Below are positions 34,609 to 44,718 of a stretch of DNA of 62,825 nucleotides, one piece after another. Under the pieces are notes generated by a model. The model was not told the origin of the DNA, made no database searches, and worked only from the letters and a program-made list of their open reading frames with translations. How positions within the stretch are numbered: position 1 is the first letter of the stretch; each line of letters starts with the position of its first letter. A program made the translations under genes and the position numbers. This stretch comes from Cysteiniphilum halobium (GTDB lineage Bacteria > Pseudomonadota > Gammaproteobacteria > Francisellales > Francisellaceae): assembly GCF_003574425.1 (NCBI RefSeq), contig NZ_KZ984542.1:1-62825 (forward strand), written 5' to 3'.

Positions 34609-37485
34609 ATGTTTGAGAAATTAAAAAAGTTTAGTGACATGGAAAAACGCTATGCCACATTGCCATCATTTTTAGATGAAATGGCACTGGTTGATTTTAA
34701 TGATGAATTGCGCTTAGGCGTATTAGATGATAGTAAAACATTAGTGAAATTTATTGATGTTAAGCCCTTTGCCAAAGAGCTAAAAGGAAGAAATGAGCTT
34801 GCTAACTCGTATAAAGCGATTGTCGGGGCATTAGCCAGTATACCAAGAGAAGAAAAGCATTACTGGCATATGCAAGTCTATTTCTATAAAGAAATGAATT
34901 TAGAGCCATTAAAGCAGCGTATTCATGATTACATTGATCCTGATTTGTTAGAGACACAACTGACGAAAAGCTATCTTGAGATGATGAATGAGCATATTGA
35001 TCTGGTATGCCAAGACGGTGGATTATTTAAAGATAAGCATTCAGGGGCGATTTTTAGAGGTCATCAAATCAGATGTCGCATTGCGTTATATCGCAAGTAC
35101 CCACAACATGCGATAGCCAATTATGACCGCACCGAAGCAATCGAAATTACGCAAGGTGTGGCACATGCCTTTATGTCAAGCTTACGCGATACAGGCTGCA
35201 TTGTTACCGATTTAAACGAAGAAAGACTGTATGAATGGTTAGCGAAGATTTTTAACCCAAAGCCATTTTTAACCCAAGGCGACAATTACAAACTTGTTAA
35301 AGAAAATCCATTGCGCCCAGAAATTGATGCTATTGATACGCCAGACATTGAGTATGGCGATGAAATGCGTAACTTTCGTTTTAATTTGATGTCACGGGTG
35401 TTTTTTAATGCGCCTGAGACGGATGACAAAAACTTGATTTTAGATGGGGTTAAACATCGTTGTTTGTTTCTATCAGAACTCAAAGGAGAGCCACGCTATG
35501 GCATGATGACAGGTGATTCTATCTGGATGGGTGGCAAGTATGGTTCATTGTTTGACCGTTTGCCAGAGGGCTGTATTTACACGTTGCAAATTGCCTTTGC
35601 CGATGATGATCAGATTATTAAGCATTTAAGTGTTATCGAAAAGCGCGCAATGGGCAAAGGTAGCGAGCCACAGAATGTTCGCGCTAGAGTTGCACATGCT
35701 TATGATGCCATTAAGCACGATGGCAATCCATTGTTGTGGTGTACGCAAGCGATTATCTATAACGATTTGAGTATGCCGATTGAAACCGCTAAGGCGCAGA
35801 TTACCCAAGTATTAAGAGCGTGTCACAGCATTGTAAATACGTATGATGATGCGTTTCGCACCTTTCCTGTTGATGATGTTATTCGCCTTTTGCCTTGCAA
35901 CTGGGATCATCATTATCAAAAAACGCAGATGTATATTGCCAATCTTCACTTTGCCAGTGAGATTGCAGCACTCATGCCAATTTATGGCAGAAGCACTGGC
36001 GTGTTAAGTGATAACAAAAAAGGCATAGAGCCACGTTTTAATTTCTTCACAGGGTCGGGCGAATCTTTTTCTTTTGATTATTTGTCGGAGAAATACAAAC
36101 AGGCAAACTTTCATTTGGCACTCTTTGGCAGCTCAGGGGCGGGTAAGTCGGTGATGCTTAATTATATGATTCTGTGCATGATGGCAACGATGAAGTGTCG
36201 CGTTGTCGTGTTTGAGCAGGGCGGAAGTTTTGACTTAATGACTTTGTACATGAAAAGCCAAGGCAAAAAAGTCCAGTACCTTAAATTTGACCAAGAACAT
36301 GAGGTGCCTTTTAATCCGTATGCTGATGCGTACTTGATGCTTGAGCAGTTAGAAAGAGAGCAAGCCAGATTAAAAGCGCAAGCTGAGGACGCTTTATCAG
36401 GTAAATCGTTTGGTGAAGATGATGTCGAGTTGATTAAAAAGATCAATGCAGAAGCCATGCAAAAGCTGTATGACCAGTTAGACAATATCGACCAGATCAA
36501 GGCGGATAAATCCAAAGACCACGAACGTGATTTAGTAACCGAGCTTGTCACGATTACCAAGATGTTTATTCAAGGTGGCGATACACAGGAGCGGATTACT
36601 GGACACGATACAGGGTTAATTATGACCGTACTTGAAAAAACAGTCCGTGACTGCAAAGCACAAGGCGTTTTGCAAGTGATGCCATCGCATGTATCACAAG
36701 GCTTTTTAAGTGAAAGTAAAGCTGTTCAAGATAAAGAAGATCGCAAGCGTTTAGAGGCGTTTCACTATGCAATGGAATCAGTCATTACAGGTAAATTGTC
36801 AGGCTATTTTAACAAACCAACCTACATTAATTCAGATTTTGACTATTACCATATTGATTTAGGTTTTTTAGCCAATCACGGTAACGAAGCCAATTTGAAT
36901 ATTGTGTCAATTTCCGTGTTATCTCGTGTTTTAAGCCTTTGTCAGGCAACCGCCAATGACGGCATACCGACCATTTTTATTATCGATGAAGCACACATTT
37001 TGTTTAAGTACAAATTACTGGCTGATTTTTTGATTTTGATGTCAAAAATCTCACGCAAAATAAATTTAAATATTTTACCCGCAACACAGAATTTGTCGGA
37101 TATGAGCGAAACAGGTGGCATGCAAAAAATGCTCTCAATGATGGATACGATTATCGGGCTGTATATGGATAAGAAAGAGCGCGAGATGTTTCAACAAAAT
37201 AAGCAATTGCCCGATGAAGTGATGGCGATGTTGGATCGTGCCAGAAAGTGCAAGCCGTTCTATTCAGAAGCGGTATTGATGCATGAGAACTGGCAGGGAA
37301 TCTTTAAAAACATCCCCCCTCGTCTGCCGTTAGCACTGGCTATGACTGATCCAAATGAGAAAGCATTGCGTAAGTCACTGTCAGAAGAGTTTGGGTATAC
37401 AACTTTAGAAGCGGTAGGCAAGATTGCCAATGACTTAAAGGCAATTAAAGCACAAGTGGAGAATTATGATGCGATGTTTGATTGA
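34609..37485 (+). CDS. traC: TraC/VirB4-type conjugative ATPase, TIGR03744-like
   Basis: 958 residues from ATG 34609, nine bases after AGAGGA; the TTG at 34603 is too near that site. Walker A is FGSSGAGKSVM near residues 506-516, and Walker B with following residues is IFIIDEAHILF near 788-798. The N-terminal ~450 residues form the VirB4/TraC domain. Residues ~570-660 include an acidic and basic helical insertion (LEQLEREQARLKAQAEDAL). It is the main energising ATPase of the secretion system at the inner membrane. The PFL_4706 (TIGR03744) subfamily fits its size and place. Confidence 0.88.
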   Translation: MFEKLKKFSDMEKRYATLPSFLDEMALVDFNDELRLGVLDDSKTLVKFIDVKPFAKELKGRNELANSYKAIVGALASIPREEKHYWHMQVYFYKEMNLEPLKQRIHDYIDPDLLETQLTKSYLEMMNEHIDLVCQDGGLFKDKHSGAIFRGHQIRCRIALYRKYPQHAIANYDRTEAIEITQGVAHAFMSSLRDTGCIVTDLNEERLYEWLAKIFNPKPFLTQGDNYKLVKENPLRPEIDAIDTPDIEYGDEMRNFRFNLMSRVFFNAPETDDKNLILDGVKHRCLFLSELKGEPRYGMMTGDSIWMGGKYGSLFDRLPEGCIYTLQIAFADDDQIIKHLSVIEKRAMGKGSEPQNVRARVAHAYDAIKHDGNPLLWCTQAIIYNDLSMPIETAKAQITQVLRACHSIVNTYDDAFRTFPVDDVIRLLPCNWDHHYQKTQMYIANLHFASEIAALMPIYGRSTGVLSDNKKGIEPRFNFFTGSGESFSFDYLSEKYKQANFHLALFGSSGAGKSVMLNYMILCMMATMKCRVVVFEQGGSFDLMTLYMKSQGKKVQYLKFDQEHEVPFNPYADAYLMLEQLEREQARLKAQAEDALSGKSFGEDDVELIKKINAEAMQKLYDQLDNIDQIKADKSKDHERDLVTELVTITKMFIQGGDTQERITGHDTGLIMTVLEKTVRDCKAQGVLQVMPSHVSQGFLSESKAVQDKEDRKRLEAFHYAMESVITGKLSGYFNKPTYINSDFDYYHIDLGFLANHGNEANLNIVSISVLSRVLSLCQATANDGIPTIFIIDEAHILFKYKLLADFLILMSKISRKINLNILPATQNLSDMSETGGMQKMLSMMDTIIGLYMDKKEREMFQQNKQLPDEVMAMLDRARKCKPFYSEAVLMHENWQGIFKNIPPRLPLALAMTDPNEKALRKSLSEEFGYTTLEAVGKIANDLKAIKAQVENYDAMFD

Positions 37486-38557
37486 TTTGACAAAGCTTGC
37501 CATCAAGTCAGCTATGTTCTTGTCTGTGATGGGTGGATTGGTTGCGCCACTTACTGGGTTTTGTAATTCAGGAAATGCAAAAAATGCAGAAAATGCAACA
37601 AGTGAGATTAAGCCACAAACTAAAATCATGACGTGGCAGATTATGTTAGATGCCGTGATGAAGATTCCCAGTCTGTCACAATGGCGTTACTTAGGGTTGT
37701 GCTACTGGCAGCAAGGCTACTGGGTGGTAACGACCAATGAAATGGAATACTGGAAACCTGACTTAGTTGTCTCAAGCTTTAATACGTTGGGTACAAACCC
37801 ATGGGTCGTTGCCAATCTTGCAGATAAGGCAATGTATCAGGCAGCCAACGCAGGGGCAGGAACATTCCAAACGGTAAAAACTAAGTTGTCCGAGGGGCAG
37901 ATTACAGGCAGCACACCCTCACAGAACCAAGGAATTAACATGATAGATCGTGTGGTTGATGTCTATGGAATCCCAAGCTTTAGTTATGGATTATATCAGT
38001 TAAACAATGCCACCAGTGCAATGACACCGTATTACAACAGTTTTATGGATTTGCCAAATCGTTATGGATTAGCTGAAAAATTAAAGTATCAAACCTATAA
38101 CCCTTTTAGTAATTACATTGGCGCATCTTTTACCAATAAATGGGGCTATGAGTTTCCTAGGAGCATGAGTGTGCAAATCGATAACACCTATATGGCTTCG
38201 GCAATGGCGGCACAGCGCGCTGTTGACATCACGACCAATTCATCACCTTTGCATATTTATCAATCCGTTAGCAATTCCTGTGGGATTAATTGCGCGGTGA
38301 CCAATGTCATCGAACAAGACCCAGACTCAAAACAAACACACGAAATATGGCAAGAAGTGTATCCCAATAACAAAGTGATTCGCATTGGTGAAAAAGATAA
38401 GTCCGAGGGTACAGCAAACAGATTGGGTAAAGCAGATGATGCCAAAGGTCATGGTAATTATGTCTATGTGGTTTGGCGACACTACAAGGGCTGTGTGCAA
38501 ACCGCAGGTGAGTTTTTATTTGCAATGGTGATGGTGCCACCAACGGCTACACGGTGA
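37466..38557 (+). CDS. TraU-like conjugation protein, TIGR03756-like
   Basis: 363 residues, start overlapping the ATPase gene by 20 bases. A signal peptide precedes GFCNSGN. The region SLSQWRYLGLCYWQQG is the characteristic entry of TIGR03756 (PFL_4710) proteins (C-L-x-W-R-V-x-G-x-C-x-W-L), followed by PDLVVSSFNTLGTNPW. Cys pairs (SNSCGINCAV) and a C-terminal YVYVVWRHYKGCVQ segment also fit. It is a periplasmic mating-pair stabilisation-type component similar in position to F TraU. It ends before a 76-base purine-rich gap. Confidence 0.82.
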   Translation: MMRCLIDLTKLAIKSAMFLSVMGGLVAPLTGFCNSGNAKNAENATSEIKPQTKIMTWQIMLDAVMKIPSLSQWRYLGLCYWQQGYWVVTTNEMEYWKPDLVVSSFNTLGTNPWVVANLADKAMYQAANAGAGTFQTVKTKLSEGQITGSTPSQNQGINMIDRVVDVYGIPSFSYGLYQLNNATSAMTPYYNSFMDLPNRYGLAEKLKYQTYNPFSNYIGASFTNKWGYEFPRSMSVQIDNTYMASAMAAQRAVDITTNSSPLHIYQSVSNSCGINCAVTNVIEQDPDSKQTHEIWQEVYPNNKVIRIGEKDKSEGTANRLGKADDAKGHGNYVYVVWRHYKGCVQTAGEFLFAMVMVPPTATR

Positions 38558-38633
38558 GTAGCAAAGAAAAAAGAAAAAAAAGAAAAGAAAAAAATAAAAA
38601 AGGTAAGTAAGAAAAGGGGAAGAGGGAGAAAAA

Positions 38634-40067
38634 ATGAAAAGCTTAAATGCCACAAAACAAATAAAAATTATAAGTGTACTTAGTCTTTTATGCTTATGGC
38701 AGCAATCCTTTGCCGATAGCTATGTGCCTGTTGGTAATAATCAATACTACGCATTAAATGGAGGGGCTAATTATTCGATGCCACCTGTTAAACGAGATAC
38801 TGAGATTGGCATAGGTACTGGCATTGATACAGGTTTTTCACCATGTGATTCATTTAATCCTGCCGTTTCAGTCAACGGCACGATGAATAATATGAAAAAC
38901 TCGGTGATGGGTATGCAGAAAAATGTGATTAATTCGGCAACCTCAGCAATTAGCTCGCTTCCGCTTTACGAATTGCAAAAGAGCGATCCTAAGCTTTACA
39001 ACCTTGTGCAAAATGGGATTTTTGGTGCCCAGCAGAAGTTTGCTTTAAAAACCAAAGATTGTACTCAAGCGATGAGCGAAATATCTCACGGACAATCACC
39101 TTACAATGATTGGTTTCAGTTCTCAAAATCAGGTATCTGGTCGGATCAAGCAAAAGCAGCAGCGCAAGGTGGAGATGTAGATATTAATGCAGCCAGTGAT
39201 CAGGTCGTGCAAACCGATGCTAAAAATGGGGTGTACTGGATTCATCAAGGGCAAAAATCAGGTGGCTCTGTTGGCAATCAACAACCAATTCATGCGATAA
39301 GTGATGTCACTTTAGCAGGTTACAATGTTATTGCCGATAGCGCGCGTCCTTTAGATGACCTAAGCAGTCCAAGTTTTGGCAGTGATGATACGACAGGTTT
39401 GTCGCGTTATTGGAAGTCACCAAAAGACGCACAAACTTTTTCAAATCTGGTATTGGGTGACATCACCATTAGCACCAATGACACACAAACCAAAACAGTT
39501 GCGGGCATGGGTTTATTGCCAATTGCAACCAACTGCCCGAAAGGCACGTCTGATTTAACGTGTATTAGCATGGTCAGAGATAAGTTATCCGCATTAGTTC
39601 AAGAAACCGGTACACCAACCAATAAAGAATTATTAGCCATTTCAGCGTCTAATTATGCGGTGACACCTACCATCATTGATCAGTTAAGAAGTTTGAAAGG
39701 CAATCCACAGTTGCAAGCCTATTATGTCAATCGCATTGCGCAAGCCATCGCTATACAAAATTTAATTGATGAAGCACTAATGTTAAAACGTGTATTAAGA
39801 GCAGGGTCACAAACACAAGCCGTTCATAACTACAAGCCCGCCACGGAAGCAAGTGGTCAGGCAATCAATAACTTAAACGACTCAATGAAAGATTTATTGT
39901 TCGAGCAACAGGCGCGACAAAACCTAAGCTCGAATGTGATGTTGAGTTTAAATAATGTTGTTCAAAGCAGAGACAGCACAGTCGGGCAATTCCAAAATCA
40001 ATTAACGCCAAGAACACCAAATGTTCAAAATGGCGCAGTTTACACTGATAGCTCAAGCGGTCAATAA
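38634..40067 (+). CDS. Secreted conjugation protein, TIGR03755-like
   Basis: 477 residues with signal peptide (cleavage near QSFADS). Features that match TIGR03755 (PFL_4711) are YYALNGGANYSMPP near the mature N-terminus, GFSPCDSFNPAVSVNGTMNNMKNSV, and a single conserved Cys region KTKDCTQAMSEI. A second Cys pair is in TNCPKGTSDLTCIS. The C-terminal ~100 residues are helical and polar. Its role parallels F TraH by position. The ribosome site GGGGAAGAGGGAGAAAAA is strong and entirely purine. Confidence 0.8.
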   Translation: MKSLNATKQIKIISVLSLLCLWQQSFADSYVPVGNNQYYALNGGANYSMPPVKRDTEIGIGTGIDTGFSPCDSFNPAVSVNGTMNNMKNSVMGMQKNVINSATSAISSLPLYELQKSDPKLYNLVQNGIFGAQQKFALKTKDCTQAMSEISHGQSPYNDWFQFSKSGIWSDQAKAAAQGGDVDINAASDQVVQTDAKNGVYWIHQGQKSGGSVGNQQPIHAISDVTLAGYNVIADSARPLDDLSSPSFGSDDTTGLSRYWKSPKDAQTFSNLVLGDITISTNDTQTKTVAGMGLLPIATNCPKGTSDLTCISMVRDKLSALVQETGTPTNKELLAISASNYAVTPTIIDQLRSLKGNPQLQAYYVNRIAQAIAIQNLIDEALMLKRVLRAGSQTQAVHNYKPATEASGQAINNLNDSMKDLLFEQQARQNLSSNVMLSLNNVVQSRDSTVGQFQNQLTPRTPNVQNGAVYTDSSSGQ

Positions 40068-40082
40068 GCGGGAGATTGAAAC

Positions 40083-41786
40083 ATGATGGTACAAAGTGCC
40101 TTATCACTATACGCATTGGTGATTGGCTTAAAATATGCCGAGTTAATTTATACGATCTTGATGGTGAGCTTCTTAGGCTTAATTCCTTTTGTGGGATTGA
40201 TGATTGAGGCGTTTCATCGCGTGTCTACGATTTCCTTTGGTAATCTATGGGATGCGTCTTTTCGGTACACAAGCTTTCGTATTATTGCAATGCTGTTTAC
40301 GATTACCTTTTGCTTTATTCCTTTTCAGAAGTTAAAGGTCAGTGAAATTGATTATCCTGAGACTTGCACTGCCAGTGGTCAGCAAGTTAATAATACATCG
40401 CATTATGGCGACACTGGCACGACCTATGATAATGCCTTTCAGTCATTCGATATTCAGAACGTCAAAATTCCCATCATGCTTGATGCAATAATGAGTTTTG
40501 CATCAGGGATAAGCTATGCGATTCAAAAATCAACGCCTTGCATTACCAATATCAATGATGCGATTGAAACGGTGGTAACTTCACGCATACAACCACAAAC
40601 TGCGGTTGAAGTCGGAAAATTCAGAGAAATGTGCTATTACCCCGCAGCAACGCAAGCCACAGAAACCCCGCCATCTAAAGATGATCTGGCGACTTATACC
40701 CAAAAATATGGTGACGGTGATCTGCACTGGTTAGGCTCACATTATTTGCTTGATAATATCTATCCAAACATTGTCATGCGTGAATCTATCAAGCCATTTC
40801 CTTATAACAAATTCCCGAGCAAAACCGTTGACGACAATTACAAAAGTGGCTCAATTGACCAAAAGCCACAGTACGGCTTCCCAACGTGTGCCCAGTGGTG
40901 GAGTGACTCAAAATATGGTTTAAAAGAACAAATCTATAATGACGTTGAAAGCTATGCACCAAAAGGCAATAAGCATATCGGTAACGGCATTGACCCTTTA
41001 ACGAGCTTTAGCAACTGGGTTAAGGAAAAAATCGGCTATCAAGATGCGTCTTTATCTAAAGACATCATTATCAAAGAAGCGCTTTATAATCCTGATAGCT
41101 TTTACAATCAGCACCAGATTATCGGTGGTGAATATGGCAACGGTGTCAGTAGTGATTTAGATCGCGCAGCACAGCAAGTTACAGGTGCCGTTCAGGGCGT
41201 TAAATCCGTCTTTAGAAATTGGTTTGGTGGTCAACAGGCAGACGAAGAAAAAGCACAAACGATACTGCCAATTATTATTGCGGTGTCGCTGTTTATTGCC
41301 TTAACACTATTTCCATTGTTTATGGTCGGCACAGGTTATTCATTTCAAAGCTTTTTAACGCTTAGTGGCATTATCTTTGGGTTGATGATGTCCGATGCGT
41401 TTATTCACATGCTTAATACATTCATGATGACGGTTGGTGCATCAATGGATAGTGACTGGCAATTTCCCGCAGCCAAGGCAAATTTTATGAACTTTATGCC
41501 GTATGTGTTTTATACCACACCGTTTTTGTTATCGGGTGTGTTTGGCGGGTTGGGGTATGTAAGTGGAGGTATGGCTGGTGGGGCTGTTAGCAGATTAATA
41601 GGCTCTAGCGAGCAGTTTAATGCTCAGGGTGGATCAACTATAGAAGCAGATGGCTCCCAATTAGGTCAGGGGTTGAGCTATGCGTCAAAAGGACTTAGTA
41701 AGGCTGGAGGTTTAATGAAAGGTGGTAGTGATAGCGAAACAAGTAGCAATGGATTAGAGGATGGAATGCAAGATGCTATCAAGTAA
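40083..41786 (+). CDS. traG: TraG N-terminal-like integral membrane protein
   Basis: 567 residues. Several membrane helices at the N-terminus (YAELIYTILMVSFLGLIPFVGLMIEAF, FRIIAMLFTITFCFIPF) and near the C-terminus (ILPIIIAVSLFIALTLFPLFMVG, FLTLSGIIFGLMMSDAFIHML, NFMPYVFYTTPFLLSGVFGGL) surround a ~300-residue periplasmic domain with cysteines (PETCTASG, CYYPAATQ, PTCAQWW). This is the TraG N-terminal-like protein at the end of ICE-type T4SS operons. It functions in mating-pair formation and possibly entry exclusion. Start ATG ATG follows GCGGGAG. Confidence 0.8.
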   Translation: MMVQSALSLYALVIGLKYAELIYTILMVSFLGLIPFVGLMIEAFHRVSTISFGNLWDASFRYTSFRIIAMLFTITFCFIPFQKLKVSEIDYPETCTASGQQVNNTSHYGDTGTTYDNAFQSFDIQNVKIPIMLDAIMSFASGISYAIQKSTPCITNINDAIETVVTSRIQPQTAVEVGKFREMCYYPAATQATETPPSKDDLATYTQKYGDGDLHWLGSHYLLDNIYPNIVMRESIKPFPYNKFPSKTVDDNYKSGSIDQKPQYGFPTCAQWWSDSKYGLKEQIYNDVESYAPKGNKHIGNGIDPLTSFSNWVKEKIGYQDASLSKDIIIKEALYNPDSFYNQHQIIGGEYGNGVSSDLDRAAQQVTGAVQGVKSVFRNWFGGQQADEEKAQTILPIIIAVSLFIALTLFPLFMVGTGYSFQSFLTLSGIIFGLMMSDAFIHMLNTFMMTVGASMDSDWQFPAAKANFMNFMPYVFYTTPFLLSGVFGGLGYVSGGMAGGAVSRLIGSSEQFNAQGGSTIEADGSQLGQGLSYASKGLSKAGGLMKGGSDSETSSNGLEDGMQDAIK

Positions 41787-41793
41787 TATAAAA

Positions 41794-42162
41794 TCAAATG
41801 TATCTAAGACTTTCGCTACTATAATGTCTTTGATCTTCTCTATACGTCATCCCAGTAGGAGAAACCAAATATTTATGCTTTTTGCGTGTATTTTTGGTTT
41901 TGGATTTATTTTCATTCCCAACAGCCACCGCATAAGCAATAGCACTCAGCATCACCGCCAAAACATGAAAAACACCCAAAGTCACGACTTTAAACAGACT
42001 GCTGAAAAATCTGCGCTTCTTGCTTTTTTGAGCAGTGCTAGCCACATCTTCACGAAAGAACGCATGCGCCATTTTGACGTTTTTATAGATGTTGTCGACC
42101 GCTTGATCAGCTTGATCCATGTATCGGCTTTGTTTCATTCGTTGTCTTGCATAATTAGCCAT
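41794..42162 (-). CDS. Single minus-strand gene within the transfer region, membrane protein
   Basis: 122 residues. MANYARQRMKQSRYMDQADQAVDNI and a basic segment (QKSKKRRFFSSLF) precede one transmembrane helix (VFHVLAVMLSAIAYAVAVG) and a basic tail. An AAGGA about 12 bases upstream may serve as ribosome site. It faces the traG-like gene convergently, with eight bases between them. A plus-strand frame (41761-42168) covers the same bases but looks like a shadow. In some related islands a DUF3742 gene has this position and orientation; the similarity here is only positional plus a basic segment and one helix. Confidence 0.55.
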   Translation of the reverse strand: MANYARQRMKQSRYMDQADQAVDNIYKNVKMAHAFFREDVASTAQKSKKRRFFSSLFKVVTLGVFHVLAVMLSAIAYAVAVGNENKSKTKNTRKKHKYLVSPTGMTYREDQRHYSSESLRYI

Positions 42163-42178
42163 AGTTAGGAGTCCTTAA

Positions 42179-42613
42179 ATGTCCATATCACAAAATAATC
42201 ATATCAAAAATGAAAATGAAAGTAAAAGAAGTAACAGAAACGCTATAAATGACACTGAGAGCGTCAAAAAAGAAAAGGGCTTGTCGGTATCAACGGCGCG
42301 TAAGATCGTTAAGTGGTTAGCATTTATTGCACTTTTCTACGTGCTTTTGATGGTGATTGGGGTGTTGCTTATGAAAAACCCTATCATTTATGCCGATTTG
42401 CTGATTTTGCTGCATCAACAGTGGTTGTTATTAGTGATTCAGTTAGCTGTTATCGTGTCGTCTTTGTGGTGGTATCCGTTAATTACACGCAGTCAAGGAC
42501 TTAAAAAAGGATGGAGTCCTGAAAAAATTGAAGCGATGGTAAATAAAAAGTGGGGGTTTGTTATCTTTTTGTTGATCTTGGCACTTGTCGTTCGCGTGCT
42601 GTTTTTAATTTAA
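42179..42613 (+). CDS. Small membrane protein of the transfer region
   Basis: 144 residues. A polar, basic N-terminal ~45 residues is followed by three membrane helices (WLAFIALFYVLLMVIGVLLM, WLLLVIQLAVIVSSLWWYPL and WGFVIFLLILALVVRVLFLI). It starts 17 bases from the minus-strand gene, so the two are divergent and their leaders abut. It probably belongs with traD, which follows after 44 bases. No named family is recognised; position between TraG-like and TraD suggests a coupling or exclusion role. Confidence 0.6.
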   Translation: MSISQNNHIKNENESKRSNRNAINDTESVKKEKGLSVSTARKIVKWLAFIALFYVLLMVIGVLLMKNPIIYADLLILLHQQWLLLVIQLAVIVSSLWWYPLITRSQGLKKGWSPEKIEAMVNKKWGFVIFLLILALVVRVLFLI

Positions 42614-42657
42614 AAAATAAAAAAACAAGAAATTTAAAATTGGGAGGAGGTTAAACC

Positions 42658-44718
42658 ATGTTATCAAATTTAGGATTAAAGAAACGCTACAACATTCATA
42701 ATCCATTTAGAAAAGTCTATGAATTTAAAAGCGTTGCGGTGTTATCAGCTATTGCTTTAGTTGGTTACACAGGGGGCAAGTATTTGTTTTTTTCGCCAAT
42801 GTTGCAAGCGACCTTTGTCGGTGGTTTAAGCTTGATGGCGTTGTTGCGATTAAAGCAGGGTTTGAATTTAAGTCGTTATCAGCGTCAGATTAGAAAATTA
42901 AAACGCTTTACCATGAACATCAAGGACACGGTACAACTTAAAGATAGGTTGTTTACTGGCTTAGGCTTTCGATGGACGGTGAAACATGCTGATTTGATGT
43001 ATCGTTTGAATTTAACTGATAACGCACATCTTTTGCAGGATTCTAAGCTCACACAAAAAGTCCAAGCCTACAAATCCGATCCAAGCAAACAAAGTAATCG
43101 CTTTATGCGCTATCTATCACAGGATAAGTTCAATCCCTTTCAGCCACCGCCACCAGTAGGTGGAGTTCCCGCAATGCACGGCATTGAGCGTGAAGAATAT
43201 CCGATAGGGATTTTAGAAAGTGAACGCACAGGGCATTGCTTTATTTTTGGCTCTACTCGCTCTGGTAAAACGCGCATGCTTTGCATTTTAACGGCACAGG
43301 ATATTTTACGTGGAAAGTCAGTAGTGATTATTGATCCCAAAGGTGATCTTGACTATTTGCGTAGTATCTATTCGGTGTGTGAATCATGTAACCGCTTAGG
43401 TGATTTGCAAGTCGTGCATTTAGGTTTTCCTGATGTGTCAGCAAAGATGAATACCTTAGCAAGCTTTGTTGAGGTGATCGATGTAGCAGGGAGAATTACC
43501 GCCAGTTTAAGCACAGACGGTGGCAGTGATGCCTTTGTCAAATTCGCATGGCGATTTATCAATATCTGCGCCAGAACCTTACATGAGCTTGGAGAGACCA
43601 TCAATTATCGCTTAATCAACTTTTTTCTACTTAAGCCAGAAGCCTTACTGATGCGTTACGTTGTCAAAAAACACCCAGATGTCATTGATGATGCTAATCG
43701 GATTATTGATGAGGATTTTAAAAAGCAACTTGAAAATGACAAAACCAAGGCAAGCGTGCAAAAGAAAGATTTGCAGTGGGGCGTGGTTAAGGCGTTAACT
43801 GCTTTGCAGCAAAATTTGATGCAAGCAGACAAAATCAACGATCATTTAGATAGTCTCTTATTCGATCTAATTGATCTTGTGAATTTAGATAACTATCAGA
43901 AGTTAGCGCAATCTGCCAAACCTACACTTGAGATGCTATCTACAGGACGCTCTGCTGAGATTTTTTCGTTTATGGGTAGTCAACCCCAAGGCGAGGTGGT
44001 TTTGTCGCACCTGATCAAATCTAACGGCATTTTATACATCGGTTTAAATTCGATGGTCAACAAAGAAGTCTCGCAAGCTGCGGGTCAAGCGATATTGGCA
44101 GACTTAATCCAGTCATGTGCGGGGAAAACCTACAACTTAGGCGAAAAAAACACGTGTGCGATTTATATCGATGAGGTCAGCGAGATTGTTCAAGATGATT
44201 TAATCAGGCTACTCAACAAAGCGGGTGGTGCGGGATTTCAAGTAACAGGGGCGTTGCAAACCAGTGATGATTTAGAAGCAGGGCTTGATTCTAAAACTAA
44301 AGCCTATATCGCGATAGGAAACACGCAAAGTAAGATTTTTATGCGGGTTAGAAATACACAAACGGCTGAACTGTTAACAACAACAGTGCGCGAAGTACAT
44401 GTTGATAGTGTGACACAAGATAGCTCGTCAAATGATACCCCTTATGCTGATGATGATGTGTTTTATAAATCAACACAGCGTGCCTCTCTAGGTAAAGAAA
44501 AGCTGCCATTAATATCGGCTGCCGACTTAATCAATCTGCCTAAAGGTCAATTCTTCATGGATACCAATGGTAATGAGCTTTACAAGGGCAGGTGTCCTGA
44601 GCCAAAGGGTGAAGATGAAGCTAATGCTGACTTTGAGGACTTAATCCGATCAGTTAATGAGGTTCATGAACGATTAAGACAACAAAAGAAGTTTGAAAAA
44701 ATTAAGGCGGGTGTCTGA
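42658..44718 (+). CDS. traD: Type IV coupling protein TraD (SXT/ICE type)
   Basis: 686 residues. Two N-terminal membrane helices (~24-60: SVAVLSAIALVGYTGGKYLF and FVGGLSLMALLRL). Walker A is FGSTRSGKTRML (~196-207) followed by SVVIIDPKGDLDYL. Walker B is CAIYIDEVSEIV, and the late motif AGGAGFQVTGALQTSDDLEA is typical of VirD4/TraD coupling proteins. The PFL/SXT TraD (TIGR03743) layout fits in length and in position at the end of the T4SS block. It should deliver the relaxosome DNA to the channel. The relaxase it would serve is not visible in this window. Confidence 0.9.
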   Translation: MLSNLGLKKRYNIHNPFRKVYEFKSVAVLSAIALVGYTGGKYLFFSPMLQATFVGGLSLMALLRLKQGLNLSRYQRQIRKLKRFTMNIKDTVQLKDRLFTGLGFRWTVKHADLMYRLNLTDNAHLLQDSKLTQKVQAYKSDPSKQSNRFMRYLSQDKFNPFQPPPPVGGVPAMHGIEREEYPIGILESERTGHCFIFGSTRSGKTRMLCILTAQDILRGKSVVIIDPKGDLDYLRSIYSVCESCNRLGDLQVVHLGFPDVSAKMNTLASFVEVIDVAGRITASLSTDGGSDAFVKFAWRFINICARTLHELGETINYRLINFFLLKPEALLMRYVVKKHPDVIDDANRIIDEDFKKQLENDKTKASVQKKDLQWGVVKALTALQQNLMQADKINDHLDSLLFDLIDLVNLDNYQKLAQSAKPTLEMLSTGRSAEIFSFMGSQPQGEVVLSHLIKSNGILYIGLNSMVNKEVSQAAGQAILADLIQSCAGKTYNLGEKNTCAIYIDEVSEIVQDDLIRLLNKAGGAGFQVTGALQTSDDLEAGLDSKTKAYIAIGNTQSKIFMRVRNTQTAELLTTTVREVHVDSVTQDSSSNDTPYADDDVFYKSTQRASLGKEKLPLISAADLINLPKGQFFMDTNGNELYKGRCPEPKGEDEANADFEDLIRSVNEVHERLRQQKKFEKIKAGV

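Noticed and set aside
36162-36560. Minus-strand 132-aa ORF inside the TraC-like gene
   Set aside because: Antisense shadow of a strongly supported ATPase gene, Ser/Cys-rich composition typical of shadows.
41761-42168. Plus-strand 135-aa ORF
   Set aside because: It overlaps the traG-like end, has no ribosome site, and the minus-strand frame over the same bases has a sensible membrane protein sequence.
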